NCBI GenBank assembly: GCA_045539215.1
Contig: JAZQEX010000007.1
Coordinates: forward strand, 15,843-79,842
Direction: 5' to 3'
Source: SY8519 sp045539215
GTDB taxonomy: Bacteria; Bacillota; Clostridia; Lachnospirales; Lachnospiraceae
DNA length: 64,000 nucleotides
In this document: piece by piece, positions 1 to 9,225 of the stretch
How positions within the stretch are numbered: position 1 is the first letter of the stretch
How the letters are laid out: each line of letters starts with the position of its first letter
The notes under the pieces: model-generated
What the model was told of the DNA's origin: nothing
Database searches by the model: none
What the model saw: only the letters and a program-made list of their open reading frames with translations
Position numbers and translations under genes: made by a program

Positions 1-314
1 ATATACTCTCCCGCATTGGATGTGATAACGAAATATCCGTCCTTCTCATCCCCCTCTTCCATGTTTTTTCCATGGTATTCGAATAAGACCTGTACCCGCT
101 TTCCGTCAAATTTCGGCGTCATACAGATCAGATTGTCATCAGGACACGTGACCAATCCCCTGACAGGATTTCCCGTTCCTGAATAGAATGAAAAACTGCC
201 CTGACAAACATCATGTTCGATTACCGCGATCTGAAGATCCTTCTCCGGCAAAACGATCGCCGGTGCCGGTGTTTCGACCTTGCCGCGGATGATATCCTGT
301 ATCTTTTTTCGCAT
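1..314 (-). CDS. N-terminus of a large unknown protein, DUF5717-like (partial)
   Basis: An open frame runs leftwards off the window edge from an ATG at 314, preceded by an AGGACAGGAC stretch that could serve as ribosome binding site. The visible 104 residues begin MRKKIQDIIRGKVE and continue as a beta-rich segment (QGSFSFYSGTGNPVRGL, then LICMTPKFDGKRVQVLFEYHG) with no signal peptide or transmembrane segment. From memory this start resembles the DUF5717 family, large proteins of unknown function found in Lachnospiraceae; that assignment is not proven here. It is transcribed divergently from the aminotransferase gene beside it. Confidence 0.55.
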   Translation of the reverse strand, partial: MRKKIQDIIRGKVETPAPAIVLPEKDLQIAVIEHDVCQGSFSFYSGTGNPVRGLVTCPDDNLICMTPKFDGKRVQVLFEYHGKNMEEGDEKDGYFVITSNAGEY

Positions 315-348
315 ATGCGTCCTGTCCTGTTCTCTGGTTGCTTTTTTT

Positions 349-360
349 CCTCATATGAGG
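349..360. promoter_or_regulatory. 12-bp perfect palindrome between divergent genes
   Basis: CCTCATATGAGG is a perfect 12-base palindrome. It lies between the divergent start of the DUF5717-like gene and the aminotransferase, 7 bases upstream of the candidate -35 of the latter. The position suits an operator for a dimeric regulator, but no regulator can be named. Confidence 0.35.
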
Positions 361-367
361 TAGTTTA

Positions 368-395
368 TTGATTGAAACCTGAAAAAAATTATAAA
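368..395 (+). promoter_or_regulatory. Candidate sigma-A promoter of the HisC/CobD-like aminotransferase
   Basis: TTGATT, a 16-base spacer and TATAAA precede the gene by about 36 bases. The match to the TTGACA/TATAAT consensus is moderate. Confidence 0.45.
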
Positions 396-431
396 CGATT
401 TACAACATTCTTGCAACTTGGAGGCATTAGA

Positions 432-1526
432 ATGCAGATAGAACACAAAGACCATTTTCACGGAAGTGATCTGGAACAGATTGAAGCAATTTACGGGATC
501 AAAAAGGAAGAAATCACATCTTTTTCCGCAAACGTAAATCCCCTGGGGATCTCCCCGTTATTAAAGAAAACCCTGTCCGAACACATCGATTCCATCAGCA
601 CTTATCCGGACCGGGAATATAAGTCCCTCAGAAAGAGCATTGCGGCTTATGCCGGGACAGATATGGAAAACATCATCGTCGGGAACGGAACGACCGAACT
701 GATCGCACTTTTGATCCAGATCCGTCAGCCCAAAAAGGCGATGATCATCGGACCGACCTACTCGGAATATGAACGGTCTGTAGAGATTGAAGGCGGCTCC
801 TCTTACTATTATCCCTTGCGCGAAGAGGATAACTTTGTTCTCGATGTCGAAGATCTGATCAGAAACTTAAACGAAAGCATCGACCTTCTGATCGTCTGCA
901 ACCCGAACAATCCCACCTCAACGGTCATCCCTGCCAGTGATATGAGAAAGATCCTCGACGCCTGCAAGCGTTATAATATCTTTGTCATGGTAGATGAGAC
1001 CTATATGGAGTTTGAGGTAGACATCAAAAAACTTTCATCTGTATCCCTGACCAGATACTACAACAATATCATCATTTTAAGAGGCACTTCCAAGTTTTTT
1101 GCAGCACCGGGACTGCGCTTAGGATATGCGATCACCGGCAACAGAGATATGATCAAGTATATCAACACGCATAAAAATCCATGGATGATCAATTCGCTTG
1201 CCGCGATCGCCGGTGAGATCATCTTTTCTGACAGCAAATACATTGAGGAGACCAAAGAGCTGATCGCCACAGAACGGACCCGCATGTGTGAAACATTACA
1301 AAAAAGCGGGAAATACAAAGTATATCCCGCTTCTGCAAACTTTATTCTCGTTCGGATCCTTTCGGATGAGATCACATCCGGAGAAGTCTTTGACAAAGCG
1401 ATCCGCGAAAAAATGATGATCCGTGATTGCTCTACCTTCCCGTTCCTTGACGACAAATACCTCCGGTTTTGTGTCATGAGCCCCGAAATGAATACCAAAC
1501 TCTTAAATTGTCTGACGTCGATCTGA
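432..1526 (+). CDS. PLP-dependent class I/II aminotransferase, HisC/CobD family
   Basis: A 364-residue fold-type I PLP enzyme of the histidinol-phosphate aminotransferase/threonine-phosphate decarboxylase family. The start is the ATG at 432, behind TTGGAGG; an in-frame upstream start at 372 lacks a binding site. Visible family marks are FSANVNPLG near the N-terminus, the cofactor-phosphate loop GNGTTELI, CNPNNPTS, VDETYMEF, and the Schiff-base lysine in RGTSKFFAAPGLRLGY. Members interconvert histidinol phosphate and imidazole acetol phosphate, or decarboxylate threonine phosphate for cobalamin. The NVNPLG start recalls CobD more than HisC. It is monocistronic and far from the his genes at the window end, with no cobalamin genes visible, so the substrate is open. 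Confidence 0.8.
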   Translation: MQIEHKDHFHGSDLEQIEAIYGIKKEEITSFSANVNPLGISPLLKKTLSEHIDSISTYPDREYKSLRKSIAAYAGTDMENIIVGNGTTELIALLIQIRQPKKAMIIGPTYSEYERSVEIEGGSSYYYPLREEDNFVLDVEDLIRNLNESIDLLIVCNPNNPTSTVIPASDMRKILDACKRYNIFVMVDETYMEFEVDIKKLSSVSLTRYYNNIIILRGTSKFFAAPGLRLGYAITGNRDMIKYINTHKNPWMINSLAAIAGEIIFSDSKYIEETKELIATERTRMCETLQKSGKYKVYPASANFILVRILSDEITSGEVFDKAIREKMMIRDCSTFPFLDDKYLRFCVMSPEMNTKLLNCLTSI

Positions 1527-1533
1527 CGTATGT

Positions 1534-2925
1534 CTAAAACTGAAACTTATCCGCGAAGTAGCTCTCGAGCTCATCGATCGGAATACGTACCTGTTCCATG
1601 CTGTCCCGTTCACGAATGGTGACAGCATGATCTTCTTCTGAGTCAAAATCATAGGTGATGCAGAACGGTGTTCCGATCTCATCCTGTCTGCGGTAACGCT
1701 TACCGATGTTACCTCTGTCATCATATTCGCAATTATAGATCTTTGACAGCTTCTGATAGATCTCTTCCGCCGGGCCTGCCAGCTTCTTAGAAAGCGGCAG
1801 TACACCGATCTTAACCGGTGCGAGCGCCGGATGGAAATGCATTACGGTTCTGGTATCTCCACCCTCTAACTCTTCTTCATCATAAGCACCACAAAGGAAT
1901 GCCAGTACCACACGGTCAGCACCAAGTGACGGCTCGATGACGTACGGAATGTATTTCTCATTTTTCTGATCATCAAAATAGGTCAGATCCTGACCGGAAA
2001 CATTCTGATGCTGGGTCAGATCATAATCCGTACGATCTGCAATACCCCACAGCTCTCCCCATCCAAACGGGAACAGGAACTCAATATCGCTGGTCGCCTT
2101 GCTGTAGAAAGAAAGCTCCTCTTTCTCATGATCACGGACACGCATCTCTTCTTCTTTCATTCCGAGAGATTTCAGCCAGTTGATACAGAACTCTTTCCAG
2201 TATGCAAACCACTCAAGATCCGTATCCGGCTCGCAGAAGAACTCAAGCTCCATCTGCTCAAACTCTCTGGTACGGAATGTAAAGTTACCCGGCGTAATCT
2301 CATTACGGAAGGACTTACCGATCTGGCCGATACCAAACGGGATCTTTTTGCGGGATGTACGCTGTACATTCTTGAAGTTAACAAAAATACCCTGCGCGGT
2401 CTCTGGGCGCAGATAAACCGTATTCTTGGAATCTTCCGTAACACCCTGGAAAGTCTTAAACATCAGGTTAAACTGACGGATGTCAGTAAAGTTGTGCTTG
2501 CCGCAGGACGGGCAGGGAATCTGATGCTCATCGATGAAAGACTTCATCTCTTCCTGGCTCCATCCGTCAACGGATGACTCTAAAGTGATCCCGTTCTCTG
2601 CTGCAAAATCTTCAATGATCTGGTCTGCACGGAAACGCTCATGACATTCACGGCAGTCCATCAGCGGATCCGAAAAGCCGCCAAGATGACCGGATGCGAT
2701 CCAGGTCTGCGGATTCATCAGGATCGCGCAGTCAACGCCGACATTGTACGGGCTTTCCTGAATAAACTTCTGCCACCATGCTTTCTTAACATTGTTTTTC
2801 AGCTCTACACCAAGATTGCCGTAATCCCAAGTGTTTGCAAGACCGCCGTAGATCTCTGATCCCGGATAGATAAATCCGCGTGATTTTGCAACGGCAATGA
2901 TTTTTTCCATTGTTTTTTCTGTCAT
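1534..2925 (-). CDS. glyS: Glycine--tRNA ligase, single-chain dimeric type
   Basis: Class II synthetase of 463 residues that charges tRNA-Gly in the cytoplasm. This is the homodimeric archaeal/eukaryal-like form, not the alpha2-beta2 GlyQS form. Motif 2 is seen around FRNEITPGNFTFRTREFEQM and motif 3 at SLGADRVVLAFLCGAY; an insertion carries CRECHERF and CPSCGKHNF, a likely zinc site; the anticodon-binding domain follows from about residue 360. The start at 2925 has a weak AGGGAA site upstream. It is the last gene of the minus-strand run M16 peptidase-era-recO-glyS, and its 3' end meets the convergent aminotransferase with only 7 bases between stops. Confidence 0.96.
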   Translation of the reverse strand: MTEKTMEKIIAVAKSRGFIYPGSEIYGGLANTWDYGNLGVELKNNVKKAWWQKFIQESPYNVGVDCAILMNPQTWIASGHLGGFSDPLMDCRECHERFRADQIIEDFAAENGITLESSVDGWSQEEMKSFIDEHQIPCPSCGKHNFTDIRQFNLMFKTFQGVTEDSKNTVYLRPETAQGIFVNFKNVQRTSRKKIPFGIGQIGKSFRNEITPGNFTFRTREFEQMELEFFCEPDTDLEWFAYWKEFCINWLKSLGMKEEEMRVRDHEKEELSFYSKATSDIEFLFPFGWGELWGIADRTDYDLTQHQNVSGQDLTYFDDQKNEKYIPYVIEPSLGADRVVLAFLCGAYDEEELEGGDTRTVMHFHPALAPVKIGVLPLSKKLAGPAEEIYQKLSKIYNCEYDDRGNIGKRYRRQDEIGTPFCITYDFDSEEDHAVTIRERDSMEQVRIPIDELESYFADKFQF

Positions 2926-2991
2926 ATCTCGATTCCCTTCATACGTGTTTTTTTCATGTGGTCAATATTATATCTTCTGTCCCCTGATATT

Positions 2992-3723
2992 TCAAGGAAG
3001 AAAAGCAGCACTGTTAAACGGTCTGTCTACATAGCTTTGAAAAATCCTGTTGATCATCTGATCGATCTGTGCAAAAACCTTTTCATTCAGGCGGAATGAA
3101 TACAGTTTCTCAAGCGGTGCAGACAGGATAAACTGCAGTGCATAGACAGAGGCCTTTTCCAGACGGATCCCCTTGCGGTCCTTTCCGCATTCCGAACAGA
3201 ACAGGCCGTGACTGTAAAAATCAAACCGTTCCAGGTTTTCTTTTTTTCCGCATTGGATACAGGAAAAGACTTCCGGATAGGTACCGTTATAGTACAGCGT
3301 CCGAAGCTCATAGATCCTGCGGATCAGCGGAAGCTCCATCTGGCCCTTTAACAACGCGCGCAGGGTCACATACAACAGATTCAGCTGGTCAGATGCCTCA
3401 GCTCCTTCTGCCGTAAAATAGTCAGCCGCCTCGAGAAAATAAGAGCCATAGATCGTAAGATCCAGATCTTTGGCGATATCCAGAAAATGTTCCCGGATCT
3501 CTGCCTTCACAATGGTCCAGGCACTTTTTCCTTCGTATGCTTCAAAACTGCCGAATGCGAACAGACCGGTAGCTGCCTGGAGTGCGCTTTTCGGACGGCG
3601 TGCGCCCCGCACAAATGCAGTCACTTTTCCTTTCTCCCTCGTCAGCAGAACGATACGGCGGTCATATTCGCCGGACGGCGCTGATTTTAGGACCATCCCG
3701 GTCAGCGTGGTGCGTTCTGACAT
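2992..3723 (-). CDS. recO: DNA repair protein RecO
   Basis: A 243-residue RecO. The family has an N-terminal OB fold, a helical domain and a zinc finger, and helps RecR load RecA onto SSB-coated single strands in the RecFOR pathway. The N-terminus TLTGMVLKSAPSGEYDRRIV fits the OB fold, and the zinc ligands are CIQCGKKE and CSECGKDR around residues 160-182. AGGAG precedes the ATG. It sits 12 bases after era, the usual Firmicute order. Confidence 0.95.
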   Translation of the reverse strand: MSERTTLTGMVLKSAPSGEYDRRIVLLTREKGKVTAFVRGARRPKSALQAATGLFAFGSFEAYEGKSAWTIVKAEIREHFLDIAKDLDLTIYGSYFLEAADYFTAEGAEASDQLNLLYVTLRALLKGQMELPLIRRIYELRTLYYNGTYPEVFSCIQCGKKENLERFDFYSHGLFCSECGKDRKGIRLEKASVYALQFILSAPLEKLYSFRLNEKVFAQIDQMINRIFQSYVDRPFNSAAFLP

Positions 3724-3735
3724 AATGATCTCCTG

Positions 3736-4644
3736 TTACATCTCATCTTTTCCGTATCCGAAGTTTTTCATCTGGATATCACTGTCTCTCCAGTCTTTTC
3801 TTACTTTCACCCAGATTTTCAGGTTGACCTTTTTCTCAAGCATCTCTTCAATTTCGGGGCGTGCCAGACTTCCGATCTTTTTGAGCATCGCGCCCTGTTT
3901 TCCGATGATGATGCCCTTGTGTGAATCCCGTTCGCAGACGATCGTCGCTTCAATATCAACGATCGGTTTGTCCTTCCTGGTCTTCATTTTTTCGATCGCC
4001 ACTGCGATTCCGTGCGGAACTTCATCCTTTAATGCGCGTAATGCTTTTTCCCGGATCAGTTCAGCGACGATCTGGCGTTCCGGCTGATCGGTCACAGCAT
4101 CGGAATCATAATACATCGGTCCGTAGGGAAGGTACTTGTAGATCGTTTCAATGACGTCTTCTACATTGGTCCCCTTCTTGGCAGACACAGGTATGATCTC
4201 ATCAAATTCATAGGCCTGTCTGTAGGTATCAATAAAAGACAGGATCTCCGGCGGTTTTACGGTATCGATCTTATTGATGATCAGGATCACCGGAATGTTC
4301 GCCTGGCCAAGCTCTTCAATGATATGCCGCTCTCCCGCGCCGATAAACGTAGATGGTTCTACGAGCCACAGGATCAGATCCACATCCCTCATGGACTGTT
4401 CTGCGGTCCGGACCATATACTGTCCAAGTTTATTCTTTGCCTTGTGGATACCGGGTGTATCAACAAAGACGATCTGACCGCGTTCTTCATCTGTATAGAT
4501 TGTCGTAATACGGTTTCTTGTTGTCTGCGGTTTGTTCGATGTGATCGCGATCTTCTGTCCAATGATATAATTCATCAAAGTCGATTTCCCGACATTCGGA
4601 CGTCCGATCAGTGCCACAAATCCGGAACGAAACTGTTCATTCAT
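3736..4644 (-). CDS. era: GTPase Era, 16S rRNA-binding ribosome assembly factor
   Basis: A 302-residue GTPase that binds the 3' end of 16S rRNA during 30S maturation. The G1 motif GRPNVGKST is near residues 15-23, DTPG near 62 and NKID near 124; the C-terminal KH domain carries GIIIGKQGAMLKKIG. The length matches the family. The start is 4 bases downstream of the M16 peptidase stop, whose last codons form the binding site (GGAGAATAAAGAA), so the two genes are translationally close. Confidence 0.97.
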   Translation of the reverse strand: MNEQFRSGFVALIGRPNVGKSTLMNYIIGQKIAITSNKPQTTRNRITTIYTDEERGQIVFVDTPGIHKAKNKLGQYMVRTAEQSMRDVDLILWLVEPSTFIGAGERHIIEELGQANIPVILIINKIDTVKPPEILSFIDTYRQAYEFDEIIPVSAKKGTNVEDVIETIYKYLPYGPMYYDSDAVTDQPERQIVAELIREKALRALKDEVPHGIAVAIEKMKTRKDKPIVDIEATIVCERDSHKGIIIGKQGAMLKKIGSLARPEIEEMLEKKVNLKIWVKVRKDWRDSDIQMKNFGYGKDEM

Positions 4645-4648
4645 TTCT

Positions 4649-7579
4649 TTATTCTCCTGCTTTGTCCATAGGACTCAGTACATCAAACAGATCTTTTTGA
4701 CCGTTTAGCTTATCTTCATTGCCGATGACACAGATTCCGGCGCCCTTCAGTGCCTCTTCGACCGGTTCTGCCAATGCTCTGATATCCTCTACCTCCGCCT
4801 GTAAGATCGCATCTCTTTCCTGCTGGACATCTTCATAGGTAAGTCCTGTCAGATAAGCATTCTGACTTCTTCTGCCTTTATCTGCAGGTGACAGAGGTGT
4901 ATCCAGATCACTGAATGTTCCGATCACATATTTTGTCATCTCCTGCTCATCTGCCGTAAACTGACGCAGATACGCCGGAACATTCCGGTAAACATTCAGG
5001 GTTTCCTTCAGGTTCGGATCCCGGTAGGAAGTAAAGTAGACATCTCCTGTTTTGGAGAATCCTGCCATACACCCATATGCGCCTCCCTGGACTCTCACCT
5101 GATTCCAGAGATATTCATAAGACATAATGGCACGGCAGATTCTAAATGCCGGCCGGTATGGTGTCTTTTGGATATCGTACTTTCCTGCAAGAGAAACATA
5201 CTGCACTTTGGACGCATCCGAAAAACCTTCGTTTTTCCCGTCGTAAGGCACGATCTTTGCGCTATCCCGTTTTCCTTTGGCCGGCAGCACATCTGTGATT
5301 TGAGCGACTGCACCGGCCACTACAGGATATAGAGCCTGATTGCAGGTACAGCTTACCATCAGATGATCTGACGCAAAAATATCCTGATACAATACAGTCA
5401 CATCAGAAAGAAGCGCTGTCTTATTCTCCTCAAAATGGTCTACCAGTTCTTCTAAATACCGGAAATATGCAATGCCCGATGTCAGATCGCCATAACGTGA
5501 GATCGGACTTTGGTATGAAAGCGCCCGTTTTACGGATGCGGAATGTCCTGCTTCACTTAAGTCTGACCGCAGTCTGGATCTGCTTTCCGCCAGAAGCTCA
5601 TAGATCCGCTTTTCATCTGTAAACTGCGTATCACATAATATACTATTGATGAGCTTAACTGCTTCACCGATCTTTTCTTTCAGTACTTTAATACGTAATT
5701 CGAAACGGGCCCTATATGCATCATGGTCTGTCACATCAGAATAGATCGAAATCTCCGGCCGTATCCCGCCAGTATGAAGATAGATCTCGTCTGTGAGGTC
5801 TGTATAGGAATAGTCCTTTGTATCCAGTTTTCCAAGAAGCCGTCTTAATATACCGAGTGTCGGAAGTTTTTCCTCTTTTACATGATCGATCGCAAACTGA
5901 AGATCGATATAGAGGATCCCGTTGGTCTCATATTCATGTTCCACGATCGGCACCGCCCCTTCTTCATGGAGAAGATTTGAAAACGGTTCCGCATTTTTCT
6001 TCATGTCACCTCTGGTCAAATGCGGGATCGTTGCGAGCTCCTCAGGCGTCGACGGTGTCTCACCGAATGCATGTACATCCTTTGTCTTTTGAATCAGGCC
6101 TTTCAGCTCCTGCTCTGACAAAGTGCTCTTATAATCCGCAAGCTTCTTTTCGAGAGCGGCTTCCTTTTTCCGGTTCAGGTTCGGATCCGGTACCGCTGTC
6201 AGAAGCAGACAGTGTGTATTATCAAGCAGATACGTACGGATCAGTTCCTCAAAATAACCGGTGTCCAGTTTTTCACGCAGGTTTTGGTGGACATCCAGTT
6301 CATGCAGGTGTAAAAACGGCGCATCGTCATCATAAAGCCATGCATCCATCACCTGAATGCCAAACATCAGACCCTTTGGAATATTCCCGTAATCTGCTTC
6401 TCTGAATTTGAATTCAGAAGCGTTCAGCGCCGCTTCCAGTGTCTTTTTATGAAGCCCGTTTTCCACAAGGTCTGTGAGGACCTTTCGGATAATGGATACA
6501 AACTGCTCTTTCTTCTCGGCATCCGTGTTTTTTGCGATCACGGTAAATGCCGGCTGCAAAGAGCCGCTGTCATACCCGCCGTAGATATCATTTCCGATCC
6601 CGGCATCTAAAAGGGCCTGCTTCAGCGGTGCACCCTGCGCATTTAAAAGGGCATACTCTAAAAGATCAAATGCAATATACTGGTCCGGATCAAGATTGGT
6701 CCCGACAGACCACGCCGCAGCCAGATAAGATGCCTTCTCGAGAGAAGCATTGCTCGCAACAGGGTAAGCGATCGTCCTTTCACATGGTGCGTCAAATTTA
6801 TCCTGCCACCCGATCTTTGAATCTACACTGATCTCATTAAAATCCGATAAATACGCACGGTCAAGCCAGTCTAAGCGTTCCTCAACATCAAAATCTCCAT
6901 AAAGGTAAATATAGCTGTTGGACGGATGATAATACGTTCTGTGGAAATCAAGATATGCCTCATACGTCAGTTCCGGAATACAGTCAGGATCTCCGCCTGA
7001 CTCATTTGCATAGGATGTATCCGGATAAAGTGAACTGAAGATCTCGCGTTCGAGCAGACCTTCGGGTGATGAAAACGCGCCCTTCATCTCATTGTAAACA
7101 ACACCATTGATCGTCAGATCATCCTCTGTCTTTTCGAGCTCATAATGCCAGCCTTCCTGACGGAAGATGTTCTCATTCTGATAGATATTCGGATAAAAGA
7201 CACTGTCCATATAGACATCCATTAAATTGGCAAAGTCTTTCGCATTGCAGCTTGCCACCGGGTACAATGTTTTGTCCGGATACGTCATCGCATTCAGGAA
7301 TGTATTCATCGAACCTTTTACAAGCTCAATGAACGGATCCTTTAACGGAAATTTACGGCTGCCGCATAACACCGTGTGTTCAATGATATGCGCCACTCCG
7401 GTCGAATCATTTGGCGGTGTACGGAACCCGACAAAAAACACCTTGTTTTCATCTGTATTTGAAAGGACACAGACCTTTGCACCACTTTTTTTGTGGCGGA
7501 GCAGATATCCTTCGGATTGAATGTCCGGAATCTGTTCCTGTTTCAACAATGTATAGTTATCATTTCTGACTTCTGCCAC
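4649..7579 (-). CDS. M16C metallopeptidase (insulinase family, presequence-protease-like)
   Basis: A 976-residue zinc peptidase of the PreP/insulinase type, which degrades short peptides inside a clamshell formed by two homologous halves. The inverted zinc motif HIIEH lies at residues 64-68, followed by TVLCGSRKFP, and a downstream EMKGAFSSPEG supplies the likely third ligand. I start the gene at GTG 7579 because AGGAGG sits 7 bases upstream; an upstream ATG at 7606 would lie inside the csp terminator. No signal peptide is seen, so it is probably cytoplasmic. It heads the era-recO-glyS run and is preceded directly by the csp terminator. Confidence 0.9.
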   Translation of the reverse strand: MAEVRNDNYTLLKQEQIPDIQSEGYLLRHKKSGAKVCVLSNTDENKVFFVGFRTPPNDSTGVAHIIEHTVLCGSRKFPLKDPFIELVKGSMNTFLNAMTYPDKTLYPVASCNAKDFANLMDVYMDSVFYPNIYQNENIFRQEGWHYELEKTEDDLTINGVVYNEMKGAFSSPEGLLEREIFSSLYPDTSYANESGGDPDCIPELTYEAYLDFHRTYYHPSNSYIYLYGDFDVEERLDWLDRAYLSDFNEISVDSKIGWQDKFDAPCERTIAYPVASNASLEKASYLAAAWSVGTNLDPDQYIAFDLLEYALLNAQGAPLKQALLDAGIGNDIYGGYDSGSLQPAFTVIAKNTDAEKKEQFVSIIRKVLTDLVENGLHKKTLEAALNASEFKFREADYGNIPKGLMFGIQVMDAWLYDDDAPFLHLHELDVHQNLREKLDTGYFEELIRTYLLDNTHCLLLTAVPDPNLNRKKEAALEKKLADYKSTLSEQELKGLIQKTKDVHAFGETPSTPEELATIPHLTRGDMKKNAEPFSNLLHEEGAVPIVEHEYETNGILYIDLQFAIDHVKEEKLPTLGILRRLLGKLDTKDYSYTDLTDEIYLHTGGIRPEISIYSDVTDHDAYRARFELRIKVLKEKIGEAVKLINSILCDTQFTDEKRIYELLAESRSRLRSDLSEAGHSASVKRALSYQSPISRYGDLTSGIAYFRYLEELVDHFEENKTALLSDVTVLYQDIFASDHLMVSCTCNQALYPVVAGAVAQITDVLPAKGKRDSAKIVPYDGKNEGFSDASKVQYVSLAGKYDIQKTPYRPAFRICRAIMSYEYLWNQVRVQGGAYGCMAGFSKTGDVYFTSYRDPNLKETLNVYRNVPAYLRQFTADEQEMTKYVIGTFSDLDTPLSPADKGRRSQNAYLTGLTYEDVQQERDAILQAEVEDIRALAEPVEEALKGAGICVIGNEDKLNGQKDLFDVLSPMDKAGE

Positions 7580-7593
7580 GTATAAACCTCCTG

Positions 7594-7631
7594 AAAAGAA
7601 AAACATCCCAGCGGATACCGTTGGGATGTTT
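7594..7631 (-). terminator. Rho-independent terminator of the cold shock gene
   Basis: Arms AAACATCCCA and TGGGATGTTT (7601-7610 and 7622-7631) form a 10-bp stem, followed on the minus strand by a T-rich tract. The tract runs directly into the AGGAGG of the M16 peptidase gene. Confidence 0.85.
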
Positions 7632-7653
7632 GAAGAAACAAAAAACTTGGTAC

Positions 7654-7854
7654 TTACTGCAGACGTACTACATTAACTGCCTGCGGGCCTTTGTCGCTTT
7701 CTTCAATGTCATATTCGACTGCTTCACCGTCTTTGAGCTCTTTAAAGCCATCCATGTTGATCTTTGAGAAGTGTACGAAAATCTCATTTCCCTCTGTATC
7801 GGTGATAAAACCCCAGCCTTTTTTTGCATTAAACCATTTTACAGTACCCTGCAT
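7654..7854 (-). CDS. Cold shock protein, CspA family
   Basis: A 66-residue single OB-fold RNA/DNA chaperone. RNP1-like KGWGFIT and RNP2-like IFVHFS are intact, and the length is exactly that of the family. The ATG follows GGAGGG. It has its own promoter with a roughly 40-base leader and its own terminator, so the mature mRNA is about 290 bases. Csp proteins bind nascent single-stranded RNA and are often regulated through their leader; the leader here holds a small CGCAT/ATGCG hairpin. Confidence 0.96.
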   Translation of the reverse strand: MQGTVKWFNAKKGWGFITDTEGNEIFVHFSKINMDGFKELKDGEAVEYDIEESDKGPQAVNVVRLQ

Positions 7855-7903
7855 TTTTACCCTCCTAGTGTCGCATCATCGAATGCGGATTTGTCTAGGA
7901 AGA

Positions 7904-7932
7904 ATGCTACCATAATTATAGTTTAAAGTCAA
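7904..7932 (-). promoter_or_regulatory. Promoter of the cold shock gene
   Basis: On the minus strand TTGACT (7932-7927), a 17-base spacer and TAGCAT (7909-7904) precede the gene by about 45 bases. Confidence 0.6.
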
Positions 7933-7953
7933 TATGTTAAAACTTGTACTTGT

Positions 7954-7978
7954 ATAAAAACAAAAATTCTGTTTTTAT
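7954..7978 (-). terminator. Weak AT-rich hairpin after the DUF1015 gene
   Basis: ATAAAAACA and TGTTTTTAT form a 9-bp inverted repeat touching the DUF1015 stop codon. The stem has only one G-C pair, so this is at best a weak terminator for the serine operon. Confidence 0.35.
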
Positions 7979-9213
7979 CAAATCTCATGAATGAACAGGC
8001 CACTCCGAAGCTTCGGCTCAAACCAGGTGGATTTCGGCGGCATCAACAGCCCGGCATCCGCAACATCAAACAGCTCACCGATCGATGTCGGGTACATCGC
8101 GAATGCAACCGCACAGTCTTCACTGCAGCGTTTCTCCAGTTCGGAAAGACCGCGGATCCCACCGATAAAATCAATTCTGGCATCGGTACGCGGATCCTGA
8201 ATCCCGAGAAGCGGGTTCAGCACAAGCTTTTGCAACAATGACACATCCAATCCCTCAACCGGATCCGGATTTCTGTCTTCGGTGTGGAACGCACACTGAT
8301 ACCATTTGCCGTCTAAGAACATGGTAAAGGTTCCTTTTTCTGCCGGATGATGATCTGTGCCTTCTGAAACCGTTACATCACAGACAGCAGAGATCTTTTC
8401 CAGAAACTCTGCAGCAGTCATGCCGTTTAAGTCCTTCACGGCTCTGTTATAGTCCATGATATGAAGCTGGTCATCCGGGAATAAAACAGACAGGAATTTA
8501 TTAAACTCTTCTGTTCCGTCGTATCCCGGGTTCTCTTCTCTTCTTTTAAGACCTACTTTTACAGCTGACGCGCAACGGTGATGACCATCTGCAATATAGA
8601 TCGCATTGATGGCATCAAATGCCGCACGGATCGCATCAACGGATGCCGTATCATCGATCACCCAGACACGATGTATCACCTGATCCGGTGCCGTGAAATC
8701 ATATACGGGCTGTTCGTTCTTTTTCTGCATTACGATCGAATTGATCGTTTCGTTGGTACGATATGCCAAGAAGATCGGACCGGTCTGCGCATTGCAGGTA
8801 TCCACATGACGGATTCTGTCCTGTTCCTTCTCTTCTCTGGTGTTCTCATGCTTTTTGATCACACCCGAAACATAATCATCGATCGAAGCACAGGCAACGA
8901 TACCGGTCTGTGTTCGACCATCCATCGTCAGCTCATAGATATAGTAACAGGGTGCTTCATCTCTGATAAAGTCACCGCGGTTGACCATATTCCAAAGAAT
9001 ATCATGCGCCTTCTGATAGACTTCAGGAGCATACATATCCTGTTCTACAGGAAACTGTGTCTCAGGACGATCGATGCAAAGGAAGGAAAGCGGCTCTTTC
9101 TCCACTTCTACCCTTGCCTCTGCACTGTTATATACATCGTATGGCAATGCCGCGATGCGGGAAGCCTTCTCATCAGCCGGTCTGATCGCAGCGAACGGAT
9201 GAATCTTTGCCAT
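7978..9213 (-). CDS. DUF1015 family protein of the serine operon
   Basis: A 411-residue DUF1015 protein whose biochemical role is not established as far as I know. Visible marks are HPFAAIRP at the N-terminus, ALPYDVYNSAEA near residue 22, a histidine-rich block IADGHHRCASA near residue 206, and a C-terminal MPPKSTWFEPKLRSGLFIH. It follows serA by 12 bases with AAGGAG before the ATG, as the last gene of serC-serA-DUF1015. This family travels with serine genes in Clostridia, so a role in serine or phosphoserine metabolism is likely but inferred from context. Confidence 0.88.
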   Translation of the reverse strand: MAKIHPFAAIRPADEKASRIAALPYDVYNSAEARVEVEKEPLSFLCIDRPETQFPVEQDMYAPEVYQKAHDILWNMVNRGDFIRDEAPCYYIYELTMDGRTQTGIVACASIDDYVSGVIKKHENTREEKEQDRIRHVDTCNAQTGPIFLAYRTNETINSIVMQKKNEQPVYDFTAPDQVIHRVWVIDDTASVDAIRAAFDAINAIYIADGHHRCASAVKVGLKRREENPGYDGTEEFNKFLSVLFPDDQLHIMDYNRAVKDLNGMTAAEFLEKISAVCDVTVSEGTDHHPAEKGTFTMFLDGKWYQCAFHTEDRNPDPVEGLDVSLLQKLVLNPLLGIQDPRTDARIDFIGGIRGLSELEKRCSEDCAVAFAMYPTSIGELFDVADAGLLMPPKSTWFEPKLRSGLFIHEI

Positions 9214-9225
9214 ATTCTATCTCCT

